DNA of 64,000 nt from Acanthosepion esculentum (GCA_964036315.1 OZ038487.1:53973275-54037274); one strand, 5' to 3'. Counted from the first letter of the stretch, positions 20,116 to 31,262 are shown. The notes: generated from the letters alone by a model not told the origin. Program-made: numbers and translations.

Positions 20116-20954
20116 GAAATTGAATTTGGAATGCTATAAATTATACTAACATTTGTTTAACAAGTGGAATGTATGTGAAACATGATTAACCAATGAAAAC
20201 CAAACAACACAAAAATAAAAATATCAAAATTTATTTCTTCTTTTTCTCCATAGCTCATTCTCTGATGAAGATTTAATAAAAGTTAAACATGTTCAATTGA
20301 TAAACATTTCCTATTTGTTCTTTATCTTATTCTGTTGGATTCTAATCTTTATTTGATCTGTATTTGATCCCAACTCATCAATATAATAAATGCAAATGTC
20401 AGTGTGTCACTGTGTCACACTTTTTCAACTTTACTCCGAGAGGTCATAGTCTAACATATTTGGAATCAAGCCAACTCTGTGGACAAATTAGAAACATTCC
20501 AGGTTGGATCTGGACCCACAAAATTTTGGATTCCCAAGTTTTCATTACTGCAATTGTTTTTGGCAATTTTTTTTTTTTTACATAATTTTTGTGACAAATT
20601 TTTTTATACAATAATTTTTATAACTTGGAAATAAATTTGGGAATAATTGTAATTAAATGCAAAATCCAGTGAAAGTCACCCATGTAATAAAAATAATTGT
20701 TTATACAAAAAGTAAGGACCTATGTACATCAATTTAATTGTCTTTAAATTAAGTTGCGGCTGAAGAATTATCATTGAACTTTTAAAAGGTACCTTAAATA
20801 TTAATGCAATATTTAAATTCAGCAATCAATTTTGATTTCTTCCGTAGTTTATTGTTGCTTATTGCATCTACCCCTGTCTACCTATTTTGATGAAGGCCCA
20901 ATCAAGAGCAGGAGCTAGGGTAAATGCCACATAATAGGGTGGCTTTTAAGCTAG

Positions 20955-20955
<1 letters not shown>
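20116..20955. other. AT-rich DNA with two retroelement-end-like motifs
   Basis: TCTGATGAAG near 20,262 followed by TTAAACATGTTC, and TTTTGATGAAGGCCCAATC at 20,887-20,905, resemble the CTGATGA...GAAAC motifs found elsewhere in this window next to TA repeats. Nothing else is recognisable. Confidence 0.4.

Positions 20956-21005
<50 letters not shown>
20956..21005. repeat. (TA)n microsatellite
   Basis: Pure TA run of about 50 bases. Confidence 0.97.
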
Positions 21006-21009
<4 letters not shown>

Positions 21010-21094
21010 GCAAATATGTGGATGTAGATCCGACAGTGTGAGGAAAAATATGGAAAAACAAAAAATCCGAATATGCAAGTTTACTGTTTTAATT

Positions 21095-21155
21095 TTGTTT
21101 TACTGTCGACGTCAGACGTTTCGGTCTAGTAGACCATCTTCAGGACATGGTTATT
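21095..21155 (-). ncRNA. hammerhead-like motif with perfect stem-loop
   Basis: The minus strand of 21,113-21,142 reads CTGAAGA, one extra T, the perfect hairpin GGTCTACTAGACC, then GAAAC and GTC. This is the hammerhead core order with a 5-bp stem II, and it differs in sequence from the Penelope block at 12.4 kb. Flanking arms pair poorly. It may be the terminal repeat of another Penelope-like family. Confidence 0.45.
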
Positions 21156-21616
21156 GGAAACATATTTATATTTAAGTCAACATGAAGAGACGATAGACAC
21201 AAGACTAGTCAGAAACAGAAAAACTGAAATTTTAAAGTCAGCGTTCCCTTTTTTGGATTCGGTCACGTTGGCGTCGCGCTCCCAAGAAAGAGAAAGATGT
21301 TATGAATCTAATATAATTTAAATTAATCAGACAATTGTTATTTCATTAACATCTTACTCTTATCTAATGCATTACTTAATCATTATAATTGAACAAATTC
21401 AAAATTTTATCTAATACAAAAAATCCATCATTAACAGAGAAATATGAAAAAAATATGCCAAGAAAATTAATGATTTTTAATAGAGAAAAGAAAATATGAT
21501 CTAGAAATAAACTCAGTTCACAATAAAACTTCCATGATACTCAAAGTACAGTCTGAAGAAAAGTAAGTGAACTATTTTATTTCAATTATTAATATATTTC
21601 AATATATTAGCACGTG

Positions 21617-21632
21617 CGCACACACACACACT

Positions 21633-21716
<84 letters not shown>
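21617..21716. repeat. (CA)n(TA)n compound microsatellite
   Basis: About 35 bases of CA followed by about 66 bases of TA, ending at a long hairpin. Confidence 0.96.
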
Positions 21717-21717
<1 letters not shown>

Positions 21718-21812
21718 CATAAATCATTCAAATGAAAAACAAATACTGAAGCTAATTATACGGCAAGTATAATTAGCTTCAGTATTTGTTTTTCGTTTGA
21801 ATGATTTACGTT
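21716..21812. repeat. near-perfect 46-bp snapback hairpin
   Basis: Arms 21,716-21,761 and 21,767-21,812 are inverted copies with two mismatches and a 5-base loop (GGCAA). TA microsatellites lie on both sides. A single partial arm with the same beginning (ACATAAATCATTCA) occurs at 35,218 beside another TA tract, so the arm belongs to a dispersed family. Confidence 0.9.
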
Positions 21813-21840
21813 ACATAAATTGAATACGCACTACATAATT

Positions 21841-21841
21841 G

Positions 21842-21882
<41 letters not shown>
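21841..21882. repeat. (TA)n microsatellite
   Basis: TA run with one interruption, directly before the repeat at 21,883. Confidence 0.95.
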
Positions 21883-22260
21883 GGGCCAGTTCAAGGGTCT
21901 CATGTATTCCCACCCCTGAATCTATGATACACACCCCACCAACACTCTAGTATATCTCAATTTTTATAAGGTAGTATTCATATAAAATACAAATTTTATT
22001 GTAACCTAATTATGTACAATAATGGATCATATACAATATGGAAGAACAATGCAACTATAAAAATTGAAAATAAATACAATATATCTAAATACAAACTAGA
22101 TATATATGTAATAGATTACTCCATCTTAAATAAATCAACAATGTTTTGCAGTAATTTTTAATGTCAAGTTGAGATTTTTCTTGTTAAAAAGTTTAATACA
22201 AAAACATTCAACATTATGGATAAAAAATAGTGAATTTTATAAAGTGTGTTTTTTAGAGTG
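21883..22260 (+). repeat. dispersed repeat, inverted copy of 60,235-60,620
   Basis: The two loci match in opposite orientation. One contains TATTCATATAAAATACAAAT and TTGTAACCTAATTA, the other their reverse complements, and the outer ends share GGGCCAGT/ACTGGCCC and the ATCTATGATA stretch. Both abut TA microsatellites. No coding sequence is visible. The 60-kb copy lies beside a transposon protein fragment. Confidence 0.75.
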
Positions 22261-22494
22261 AGCATGAGAAAAACAATGTCATGGATATTGATGATAAAAA
22301 AGAGCCCAGAATGACATTAAATTCTGCAAAAAAATGTTCATCCTCTTATAGTTGTGCTTAATTTAATTTGTCATGTGTACAAATACAGGTAGAAAAAAGA
22401 AAATGTTGGTAAGATAGTGAGGATCATGAAACAGTGCCCAGGGTACCCAATCAAACTTGGGCCCCACTGGGGTAGGTTCAGGACAGTACACATC

Positions 22495-22497
<3 letters not shown>

Positions 22498-22569
<72 letters not shown>

Positions 22570-22570
22570 A
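22498..22570. repeat. (TA)n microsatellite
   Basis: Pure TA run of about 70 bases. Confidence 0.97.
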
Positions 22571-22857
22571 ATAAAAAGGAAAGAACAGTAAGATATAAAA
22601 TCCGGTGTTCTTATAGATATTTTTATTTTTACACAACAGTGCTCTATGTAAATTTAAATTTACAGAGCATTAATATTATAAATTAATCGATTTAAAATAT
22701 GGTTTTACCGCTACACAGTGATAACCATGTTTCAGAAATAGAAGCTAAAGCCCCTGAATTTAATTTTGTTATTAAACCAAAGACATTAGTTCCATTTCCT
22801 CATCAAGCGAATGGTTATCACTGTGTAGCGGTAAAACCATATTTTAAATCTATTAAT

Positions 22858-22893
<36 letters not shown>
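22571..22893 (+). repeat. snapback repeat with 52-bp arms, related to 31,425-31,590
   Basis: Arms 22,677-22,728 and 22,811-22,862 are inverted copies with one mismatch and an 82-base loop. Left of them lies a near-perfect palindrome at 22,642-22,667 and the stretch AAAGGAAAGAACAGTAAGAT. The unit left of the loop is found in opposite orientation at 31,425-31,590. Both loci are bordered by TA tracts. Confidence 0.85.
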
Positions 22894-22894
<1 letters not shown>

Positions 22895-23990
22895 CAAGAG
22901 AGAGATTTGAAATTTATAGATTCTTAATTGTCTTGCTTTTTAATCAAATTTTTATTTAGTTTTTAGGTTTGAGATATGATATTTCAGAGCTGGTATTACA
23001 TCTGCTGTACGTCTTTCTCCTTCCATGATATAATGTACTAATAATAGACTCAAATTCTACAAATAGCAATTTGGTAGTTGAGCACTCATTGCATATTTGT
23101 TTAAATTCTCTTCTTGAAAATTTTCTGATATTTTCCATCAAAATAAACCATACCACCCAGTGCCTGTAAAACTAAGTTTGGTGGAGGGCAGAGTGGAATA
23201 CCAATCACCAAAAATACGGATATGTCCTCTGCAAAGGAAGATAAACCGGAGAATTTATTTTTGATTGGCTTCTTAACAACTCTTAAAAGGGTTTCATTTT
23301 GAAACATGAAACAACAAATAAGCTGTAATTGTATTCACCGAGGCCATTGGCTATTAAATATTGGTTGGGGAGGAAGAGATCTAAGGTTCAAGCCAGGTTA
23401 AAATACCATAAAGTTAATAGTCTGGAGAAAGCTAAAGCAATCAACCATACATATTGAAAGCCTGTGTAATGGAGCCTGATGTATGATGAGAGGTAAAAAA
23501 CAAATAAACTCAAACATGAAAATAAGTATTTAAAAAATTGTTAGGCCCCCTTAGTGCCTTACTAAAAAGGAGAATAAATCTAATAAAAAAAATATTGGTT
23601 TGTAAAAAAACAAAAAAATAATTATTTTTTAATATTGGTGCACGTTTGTGAATACTGCACATTTTTGTTTCTTGTTTTGTTGATGGAGAAAAATTGTTTA
23701 AGGATTAATTTATTGAGGTGTGCAAGCCTGGCGGCCATAATGTACACTTGCCAAAAATATGGAGGAAAAGATGAGGAAGTAAGGTAGAGCATGTGGATGT
23801 AAGCAAAGTAGGAGTTTATCTTATCTCCTTTCATCTATTCAACAAGGGAAGTGCTTTATTTTGTCAACTTTCTTGCTTAAGTGGCCATCTTTTTTTCTAA
23901 TTAATTTTTAACATTTTTTCTTTCTTTTATATCCTGTCTTTCCTACTTCTTTCTAAAGCAGTTCTATCATAGAACATTAAACACTATGTG
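22894..23990. other. AT-rich DNA, possible SINE-like piece, no gene recognised
   Basis: Two overlapping minus-strand frames (22,956-23,307) have no recognisable motif. A weak tRNA-like stretch with GGTTCAAGCC lies near 23,390. The rest is featureless. Confidence 0.4.
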
Positions 23991-23992
23991 TG

Positions 23993-24030
<38 letters not shown>
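23991..24030. repeat. (TG)n(TA)n microsatellite
   Basis: Short TG run leading into about 30 bases of TA. Confidence 0.95.
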
Positions 24031-24032
<2 letters not shown>

Positions 24033-24149
24033 GTATTTGGGCAGCAATCTTTCTTTCAAGCATGTTTCATTGAAAACAGCCAACAAGGAAGATTTAATTA
24101 ATCTTTTATTTTTTCAGCATTCTAACATTTTTCCATTTTTCAGGGGTTA

Positions 24150-24650
24150 AAGGATATAGTAATTGTCCATAGTTATAATTGTTCCAATTGCTTTTGGTTA
24201 GTTCTATAGCCATTATCAAGGATGTTCATTTTGGATGCTGAATTTCTGTGTGCAGTTTCTAGATAGTAGTTTTGCTATATGGAGTATTTGTGATGAGTGT
24301 TGTATGCATTTTGGTGGTCAGGCGCTATGCATGGCCAGCTGACCTGGGCATGACTTCTATTTTTAGAAAATTTTCACTATGCTATCTGCGCCTGCTAAAT
24401 AGTGTAAAATTGATAGTGAGCAAATAATATTTAATAAGCAATGCTTCCCTAATTATGAGTTGTGTATGGCTATGCCATTTAAAAAAAATCTTTGTGTTGT
24501 CAACTAGAATTTTCCTTAAAGGTTCTTGTAAATTATGAGTTAATAAATGTTTATTAATTGCACTCTGCTTCAAAAGGTGGTATGTAAGATGTCTACTTAA
24601 GGAGGTAGAGGTGTGTCTTTTAAAGGTCATTGGTTTTTGACAAATTATGC
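24150..24650 (-). pseudogene. GIY-YIG endonuclease C-terminal end of a second Penelope-like family
   Basis: The minus frame 24,382-24,630 contains SAINKHLLTHNLQEP, then NTKIFFKWHSHTQLIIREAL and LIKYYLLTIN. A pattern of aromatic/basic residues followed by Q-L-x-I-x-EALLIK-x-x-x-P-x-IN is typical after the GIY-YIG core of Penelope-like elements. Downstream at 24,205-24,235 the minus strand has CTTGATAATGGCTATAGAAC and CCAAAAGC, similar in layout to the motif after the equivalent region at 43.2 kb. Confidence 0.55.
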
Positions 24651-26340
24651 AGTCTTATACTGGAAATTGGAATTGAATTGTAACACTATATTGCTAACTG
24701 CTAGTTTAGATTTATATATATTACAGGAAGTCACAGACATACACATGTGTAAATATAGTTAAATTTCTGAGAATAATTCTGAAAATAAGACAAATTGGTT
24801 TAAAAATGACAACTGGAAAAAAATTCTTGCTTTAATTTGGATTTGATATAACTATGGCTACAAAACATTTCACTTTCATTGCTTGCCTTGATAAAGTCAG
24901 CAGATGAAACATGTCAGCAAGAACTAACAATTTTTTCCAATTGCCACATGTATAAACATATATATTTATATATGTTCTGTGAAATACAACAGACATTATA
25001 CATATTAGTAGCAATCTTTCTTTTATACAGGTTTCACTGAATGTGACAGAGAAGCAATATTTCGTAAGTTTTTTTATTCAGTTTTTCTTGTGTTCTGTAA
25101 CATGCAAAAGGGGAGGGCAAAGGTGTGACAACCCCAGGGATCCATATTGGGAGGGCATCCAATCAAAGAGTGAGATAAATATTTAGTTTATATTTAATTT
25201 TAATGAAGTGCTTGTTTCATGTTTCATCTGTTTTTACATATTTAAAATGTCTTCCTTTCTCACATAACTCAGTACTACTTGAGTTTTAGGGGCATATAAT
25301 CAAGAAGTTGGCCTCGGGTGTTGACTTCAATCTGTAGTAGAGATGACTGCAAAACAATTCCCCACTCCTCTTTCATAGGTAGAAGTTCACAAATGCATGC
25401 TGGGATATTTTTCTTAACCAATAAATAGGACGGCTTGCAGTTTGACATGGCTCAGTCCAGATCTGCCTTGTCTAGAAGACAGACCACTGTGTTTGCTTAT
25501 CCGACCTTGCTTTTGTGTGTTGGCGTCAATTCTTACTTTGTAAACTTTTTTCCCTTCTTACCTGCTAATTTGCTTTGCATATATTGTTTGCTTGCTTGCT
25601 TGATATTATTTCATTTTTGCCCTGTTCTTTTTTCATTTTATTGCAAACTTTGTTAATTCTGTTTGTTGCACAGTTCTGTTCTTTATTTTGCATTTGACCA
25701 TCGCTAATCACTCAACACCGGGCATCACCAAACCTCTGCATGTCACTGCTTGTGTTCTAACAGTTTTTATTTTATGTGTACTAAGAGAGTGTGAAAATTG
25801 TCTGTAGTGATCATTGTCCCAAATACTTTATTCATTAGCTATTTTCAAGAGGTTCGTTGTAGTATATTTTTCTGTGTTTATGTCCTAAGTTGTAGAGATT
25901 GTAGCAATTCTAAGATGTATAGCAGTAGATATAGTAGTAATTCCATATTTGGGTGCTTTTAGAACACCAGTGATAGTAAGGGTTGGCTTAAAATGCTTTA
26001 TAAATAGTGCTTCCATTATATTTAGACATCTTTTACAATTATATGTTTTTTAGAATGACATTTTTTTCTACAAGAATTTTTCTTATGGGAGCAGTGAGAT
26101 GTGTATGAGTGTTTAAGTGCTTCCTTATTGAACTAAAAAATCACTTAAGTGGTTTGTCAATCTCCAACTTAATAAATATTTATGCCCCCACGTCATAAAT
26201 AAAATGAACTGTTTTCATATCATTATAGTACAGTATAAATATCAATATTTAAATATTGCAATGATCAGTTTGCAGTTAGCACCTGATGATTGTGTTATGC
26301 ATGAAACTTAGAATTGTGCTTCTGGTGAGAAAAAAATGGA
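24651..26340. other. AT-rich DNA with scattered motifs, no gene assigned
   Basis: At 24,889-24,925 CTTGATAAAGTC...GATGAAACATGTC is flanked by CTTGC and GCAAG, again hammerhead-like. At 25,140-25,680 the sequence is less AT-rich, including an AACCAATAAATAGGACGGC stretch and a 73-residue frame that may be part of an LTR, but no partner was found. At 26,285 a CCTGATGATTG...CATGAAAC motif precedes a TA tract. Confidence 0.4.
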
Positions 26341-26341
26341 T

Positions 26342-26342
<1 letters not shown>

Positions 26343-26397
<55 letters not shown>

Positions 26398-26430
26398 TTC
26401 ACACATGTGTATGTATGTAACTCTTTATAC

Positions 26431-26461
<31 letters not shown>

Positions 26462-26483
26462 TTACACGTGTATGTATGTAACT

Positions 26484-26522
<39 letters not shown>

Positions 26523-26552
26523 TTTACACATGTGTATGTATGTAACTCTTTA

Positions 26553-26597
<45 letters not shown>

Positions 26598-26606
26598 TTG
26601 AATAGT
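26343..26606. repeat. minisatellite of about 65-75-bp units containing (TA)n and (CA)n
   Basis: The unit (TA)n-CACACACATTTACAC-TGTGTATGTATGTAACTC-TTTATA is repeated three times in tandem with small length differences, with a fourth partial copy at the right end. It looks like expansion of a compound microsatellite as a block. Confidence 0.9.
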
Positions 26607-27034
26607 CCTGTGTATGACGATAAACTACATCTCGTAGCAAGGCTTTTGATCAGGAAATTGGAGGTTTTGAGGTGCATTGAACCACCTCTTACTTGTTGTT
26701 GCTCCAGTGTTTACTCTGGCATGGCAGGGTGGTAGCAACTGTTAGGGTCCCAGCTATAGGTAAATAGGGAACCCCAAACAAAAACAAAACTTTATAAAAG
26801 TATGAAAATACCAGTAATTCACTTTTATATAAAAAAATTACCAACAATACATATTTATGGTAAAATTATCAACAACACATTTTATTTGTAGTTGCAGGCA
26901 TACACATGTGTTCAAAATATATTTAGTTGAAGCTATAAAATTGTTCAAAATATTTAGATTTTGACATTAGATGACCCATAGAGATTGATATGCAGCTAAA
27001 TAAAATCAACCAACCAACACACACTGAAGATTGC

Positions 27035-27175
27035 ATTCAAGTATAAAACAGACTGTTTCCACTTGGTGTTGGCCTCAGTGCCCACTTTTATATTTATATA
27101 TACTCTGTGTCCCTGATATTGAGCACTTTTACTCATAAATATAGCATACCATAAAACAATATTTTTTTCATATAT
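27035..27175 (+). repeat. dispersed repeat shared with 40,198-40,320
   Basis: Both loci read TCCACTTTTATATTTA-like sequence, then CTCTGT-CCCTG-TATTGAGCACTTT and CATAAATATGGCATA, over about 120 bases. The 40-kb copy lies between two TA tracts. Identity unknown. Confidence 0.65.
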
Positions 27176-27860
27176 CATGTTTTATTAAATACAATGGACA
27201 AAGAATGTCTGGCAAGATTTGAGTAAAGCATGAGTTCTGTTGTATTATCCTGTTACTTATATATACACACACATAAGCGCACACACAGTCTATCATTTGA
27301 CTTCTACCTCTGTTCATTGAAGATGATCAACAGTGGTCAAAAGTACTTAGAACATTACATACCGTATTGGCAAGTTCCTTTACAATTTTCTACCTGAGCT
27401 CAAAGAACTTACTCAACAACATTAGAAACACCCCTAAAGGCTTAACAGAAATTTCCAGTATATTCTGTTAAATAGAAGGTATTTGAATGGACAACTGTTG
27501 TCAAAATATATAATGTTTAATAAGTGTGTGAATGTGTGTTGATCAAAAACTCTACAGACTAATACTGAAAAAAAAAGCATTATTTCATGGTAGATATATT
27601 TTTCAGCATTATCTCCTTAGTTGTCAATGCATTTAATTTGATGAGAAATATTTATGATATATATTGAATGTGATACAGTGAAAATTTCAAGAAATTTCTA
27701 ACAGCTTATTGCTAGAAACTTGCAGAAGTCTATTTGAAGTGTTTAATGCAAGGTAAGCAATTTAATGTCCATGCTAACAAATACAAGCTAAATGTTTATA
27801 AACTTCTGGCACAATTGGAATGTGATGAAAGAAATAAAAACTTTCCTTAACTTCTGTTTA
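27176..27860. other. AT-rich DNA, nothing recognised
   Basis: No repeat, motif or plausible exon seen, apart from a short CA run near 27,263. Confidence 0.5.
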
Positions 27861-28235
27861 CCATTCTCACTCCCATCCTACATTCTTCCTCTCTTTTTGG
27901 CATCATTGTTAATTCCTTTCTCTTTTTTACTCTCCCTCTATCTTTCTCTTTCTTTCTTTTTTCTTTATTTCCTTCTTCCTATCCTTTCTTTTTCTCTTTT
28001 TCTTTTTTCTTTCTTGCTTTCCCCCCCACACTTTATTTTTTCTTCCTTTCTTCTTTATCTGTATTTTTTCTTTATCTCTCTCTCTTTTTCTTTCTCTTTC
28101 TCTTTTTCTTTCTCTTTCTCTTTTTCTTTTCTTTTGCTTTTTCTTTCTCTATCTCTTTTTTCATTTTCTCTTTTTCTTTCTTTCTCTCTTTTCCCCCACT
28201 CTCTTTTTCTCTCTCCCCCCTCTCTCTCTCTATAT
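27861..28235. repeat. polypyrimidine/polypurine tract of about 370 bp
   Basis: The plus strand is nearly all C and T, with (TTTCTC)n, (TTTC)n and C runs, so the minus strand is nearly all A and G. It ends in (TC)n(TA)n. Long mirror-symmetric polypyrimidine DNA can form triplex structures. The 163-residue Ser/Phe/Leu frame and the minus Glu/Arg/Lys frames are composition artefacts. Confidence 0.93.
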
Positions 28236-28799
28236 ATATATATATTATTGTTTTTCTCACTATGTAAGGACCCATGCACATGAATCAATGTTCATATGTA
28301 TATTAGGCATACACCAAATGAGCAACAATTTTTAAAAAACATGAACATAGAAACCAGGCATTATTGACTAAAACAAAGATTTTTTTTTAATTCTATAGCA
28401 ATCATCAAAAACTTCAATAATGTATATGCATATATTTCCACCAAAGAAAAAAAGATGATTTATTAATTGATTGTATAGTCTAATAATACTAATCAATTCT
28501 AATGATCACTGCCCTCATATTTGGGTAGGGGGGATCTTTTTTAATTTATTATTATTCCAGTAATCAACTGCCAATATATTTTACTTTCATGCATGTAGAT
28601 GCACTTGAGTTTTTCTTTATCTTTTTACCATTTATATTTTTTCTTTCATTATCAAATCAAAAAGAAAGCTGCAACTTGCAAGTGGATATGAATCTTTATT
28701 TAGAAATCAGAAAGAGAATAAAAATATTTGAAGCAATCAGAATTGATTTTTTTATTTCATGAAATTATAAAAGTTACCCAAAAAAACCTTATTTCATTT

Positions 28800-29275
28800 T
28801 TTCCATATTATTTACATTGTTTGGACTGTTGTCCTCATCTTTGTTGTCATATTCATAACGTGAATTGGAATATCAAGCTTTATTTCGTCCACCAGGGTAG
28901 ATTGTTCTAGTTCCACATGACTTGGATATCTCAGTTTGAGTTTCAGTTATTTCCCTTCAGTAACTCTACTCTCCAAGTTTTTGTTTACGTCTGCTGTGGC
29001 CAGAATTCACATCTCTGAGTTAAGACACTGGACTATTTCAACCAACACATTTATCCACTGGGCCATGTGTCTTTGGGGACATCAGTGTATGAAAATTTGC
29101 GACTTAATGTCTCATTTTTTCATTTTGAAATTCCAATCACCTGATAAAGGCTGGAGTGTACAATGGCTGAAACATTGTGAATACAACAAAGATGAGGGCA
29201 GCAGTCTGAACAATATAAATTGTGTGAATAGTTACACTACTTCATCAGAGAAATATAAACAGATATCATTTTTAC
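28800..29275 (-). mobile_element. short Penelope-derived element with inverted ends
   Basis: A minus-sense copy of the terminal block (28,805-29,080) is followed by a plus-sense copy (29,125-29,270), as in the 12.4-kb element but with almost no interior. In the left copy the hammerhead-like motif is missing: sequence passes from AACG to TGAATTGGAA with a deletion of about 35 bases. The right copy keeps CTGATAA, hairpin and GAAAC at 29,143-29,185. Confidence 0.75.
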
Positions 29276-29504
29276 TTGTTTTTATTTTTTGTCTATCATT
29301 TTATTTCTTTTGTTTTGTCTGTCTGTGTTTCTTAATTCTTCAGATGAATCAGTTTCTATGAATTTATATCATATAAAAAATTCATTCAATCTGTTAAAAA
29401 GATTGTAGTTGCGACTGTAGTAAGTTTCTCCAAGTGAAACATGACTAAAATCTAAAATATTCTCTCTAATTTAGGCTTGGCACAGCAAAAATCTGGCAAT
29501 GTTT

Positions 29505-30140
29505 AACCTTCATGCCCACAAAAAAAATAGTGTGTTAAAAGGATGGTTCTACCTGTGACACCACTATTATTTTAACTACTTTCAAACCTGCACAATGTTT
29601 ATTGTTTTAAAAAGCAATGATTATAATTGTAATAAAATTTAAAGTGAATTTATACATTATTTTTGTTCTTGAGCATTATTTATTTATTAGATTGTTTATT
29701 TACAAGAATAATCTTATATTTACAACATTCTAAAAATCAATGCAATATTTATCATTTACCTATTTATAAAGAAACAAATATAAAAACAATTTTTTATTCA
29801 ATAATTTGTAAACATTTAGTAAATGATAAAAATATGGGAACCAACTATAATGAAATCATTATTATTTACCATTTTATAAAGTTTGAATCAGTTGACAATT
29901 AGCCAATGTTTTTCCAAGATTGTTTTTTAAACAATCTAATGAAGAAATAGTATTTATTATGTTCATTGTCATTTCTCAAAAGCAAAAAATAATATATAAA
30001 TTTACTTTCATATGTTTAGGTTTTATTAAAATTCTAATTACCACTTTTTAAAACAATAAACATTGCTGAAGAGTGAGGTAGTTAAAATAATAGCAATGTC
30101 AAGAGAAAAAGCATTTTTTGTGGACATAAAGGCCAATAAT
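29505..30140. mobile_element. MITE-like DNA element with inverted ends of about 140 bp
   Basis: The left end 29,505-29,660 and right end 29,995-30,140 are inverted copies: CCACAAAAAAA, then TTAACTAC, AATGTTTATTGTTTTAAAAA and GTGAATTTATAC on the left, with their reverse complements on the right. A second copy lies at 52,890-53,520 with the same interior. No transposase is encoded, so it would be non-autonomous. Confidence 0.82.
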
Positions 30141-30784
30141 TTTATTATAATGAATTATCCTGTTGCTAGCATTAATGATCTTTTAAAAATTATTTTAATT
30201 TATTTGTTTTAAAATTGTAACAGACTGAATTAAAATTGCCAAATGTGCATTTTTTTGCATTTTTCAAAATATTTATGAAATACTTGAGCTTATTTTGCAA
30301 CAAATTTTGATCCAAAAGTATATTTATAAAAAAAAGTATGATAACTAAATTATTTTCCAAACTTTGGAAAAAATTCTGTTTCTCAATGCTTCATTTTCCC
30401 CTTTTTCTTCTTTTATTTACAAATAATGGAAAACTTTAAATAATGTAAATAAACATTTTAATATTCATAATAAAAACTGTCTTTTTGGAAAGAAGTTTGC
30501 ACACAATGTAAAGCCTTGAATCTAACTAGAAAATGTTAGTCTTTTTTCCTACATTTAGAATACAGTGGCTTTGCCTTTTGATTGAAAAAATTACAATCCA
30601 AATCTTAAAGACAATCATCTGTCAAGCCTTACAGATTGGCACTGCAAAATGGAAGAGAGTTTTAACAAATAACAAAAACCAAAGAGAAAATAATATATAT
30701 AAATATATGTATTATACATATATCACATATTCTATAATAATAGGTAAGTAATATTATATATATGTGTGTGTATATGTATATATG

Positions 30785-30885
30785 TACATATGGGCATGTG
30801 GCCAAGTGGTTAGAATGTTTGCATGCTGACCATGAGACGTCATTTGTTCACATTTGGATACGCATTGTGCAGATATGAATGTACG
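30785..30885 (+). repeat. tRNA-derived SINE head
   Basis: GGCATGTGGCCAAGTGGTTA at 30,791 is a good A-box/D-arm-like sequence, and the B-box-like part near 30,840 is degenerate. It lies just upstream of another SINE head at 30,955. Confidence 0.5.
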
Positions 30886-30949
30886 TGAGAGAATCATGGG
30901 AGATTGTAGTTTAAAAACAGTAAAATCGACCTTGCTAACCGAACAATCC

Positions 30950-31140
30950 ACTGTGGCTCAATCGGTAAAAGCATGTCAGGCTATATGATGGTTCCGTATA
31001 GGATACAGGTTCGATTCCTGTCAGAGGACGAATATTTTCTATGAAAATTTCTCGGACATTCAGACCGGTAAATGTTGTTAATACTGTTTATTATAAACAG
31101 AGCATTTACTTAAATATTTGTATCTATAAAATGAATGTAT
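30950..31140 (+). repeat. tRNA-derived SINE, copy 1 of a two-copy family
   Basis: A-box-like GTGGCTCAATCGGTAAAAGC and B-box GGTTCGATTCC lie about 40 bases apart, as in a tRNA, but no acceptor stem closes. The body runs through a TACTGTTTAT stretch to ACTTAAATATTTGTATCTAT. The copy at 39,350-39,560 matches both head and tail. Transcription would be by RNA polymerase III. Confidence 0.75.
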
Positions 31141-31156
31141 AAACATAAAAATGTCT

Positions 31157-31213
31157 TAATATATATATATATATGTATGATATAATAAATATTGTATATA
31201 TAATACTGATATA

Positions 31214-31262
<49 letters not shown>

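Noticed and set aside
22956..23307. Two overlapping minus-strand frames as a possible gene
   Set aside because: No recognisable motif, different frames, ordinary AT-rich composition and no splice or start context.
26343..26606. CRISPR-like array
   Set aside because: Repeats are microsatellite-based with no unique equal-length spacers, and the context is eukaryotic.
27792..28283. 163-residue Ser/Phe/Leu frame that looks like a membrane protein
   Set aside because: It is a reading of the polypyrimidine tract, and minus frames of Glu/Arg/Lys come from the same DNA.
30955..31035. tRNA gene
   Set aside because: A- and B-box-like sequences are present but the acceptor stem does not pair, and a second copy with the same tail exists at 39.4 kb, so it is a SINE.
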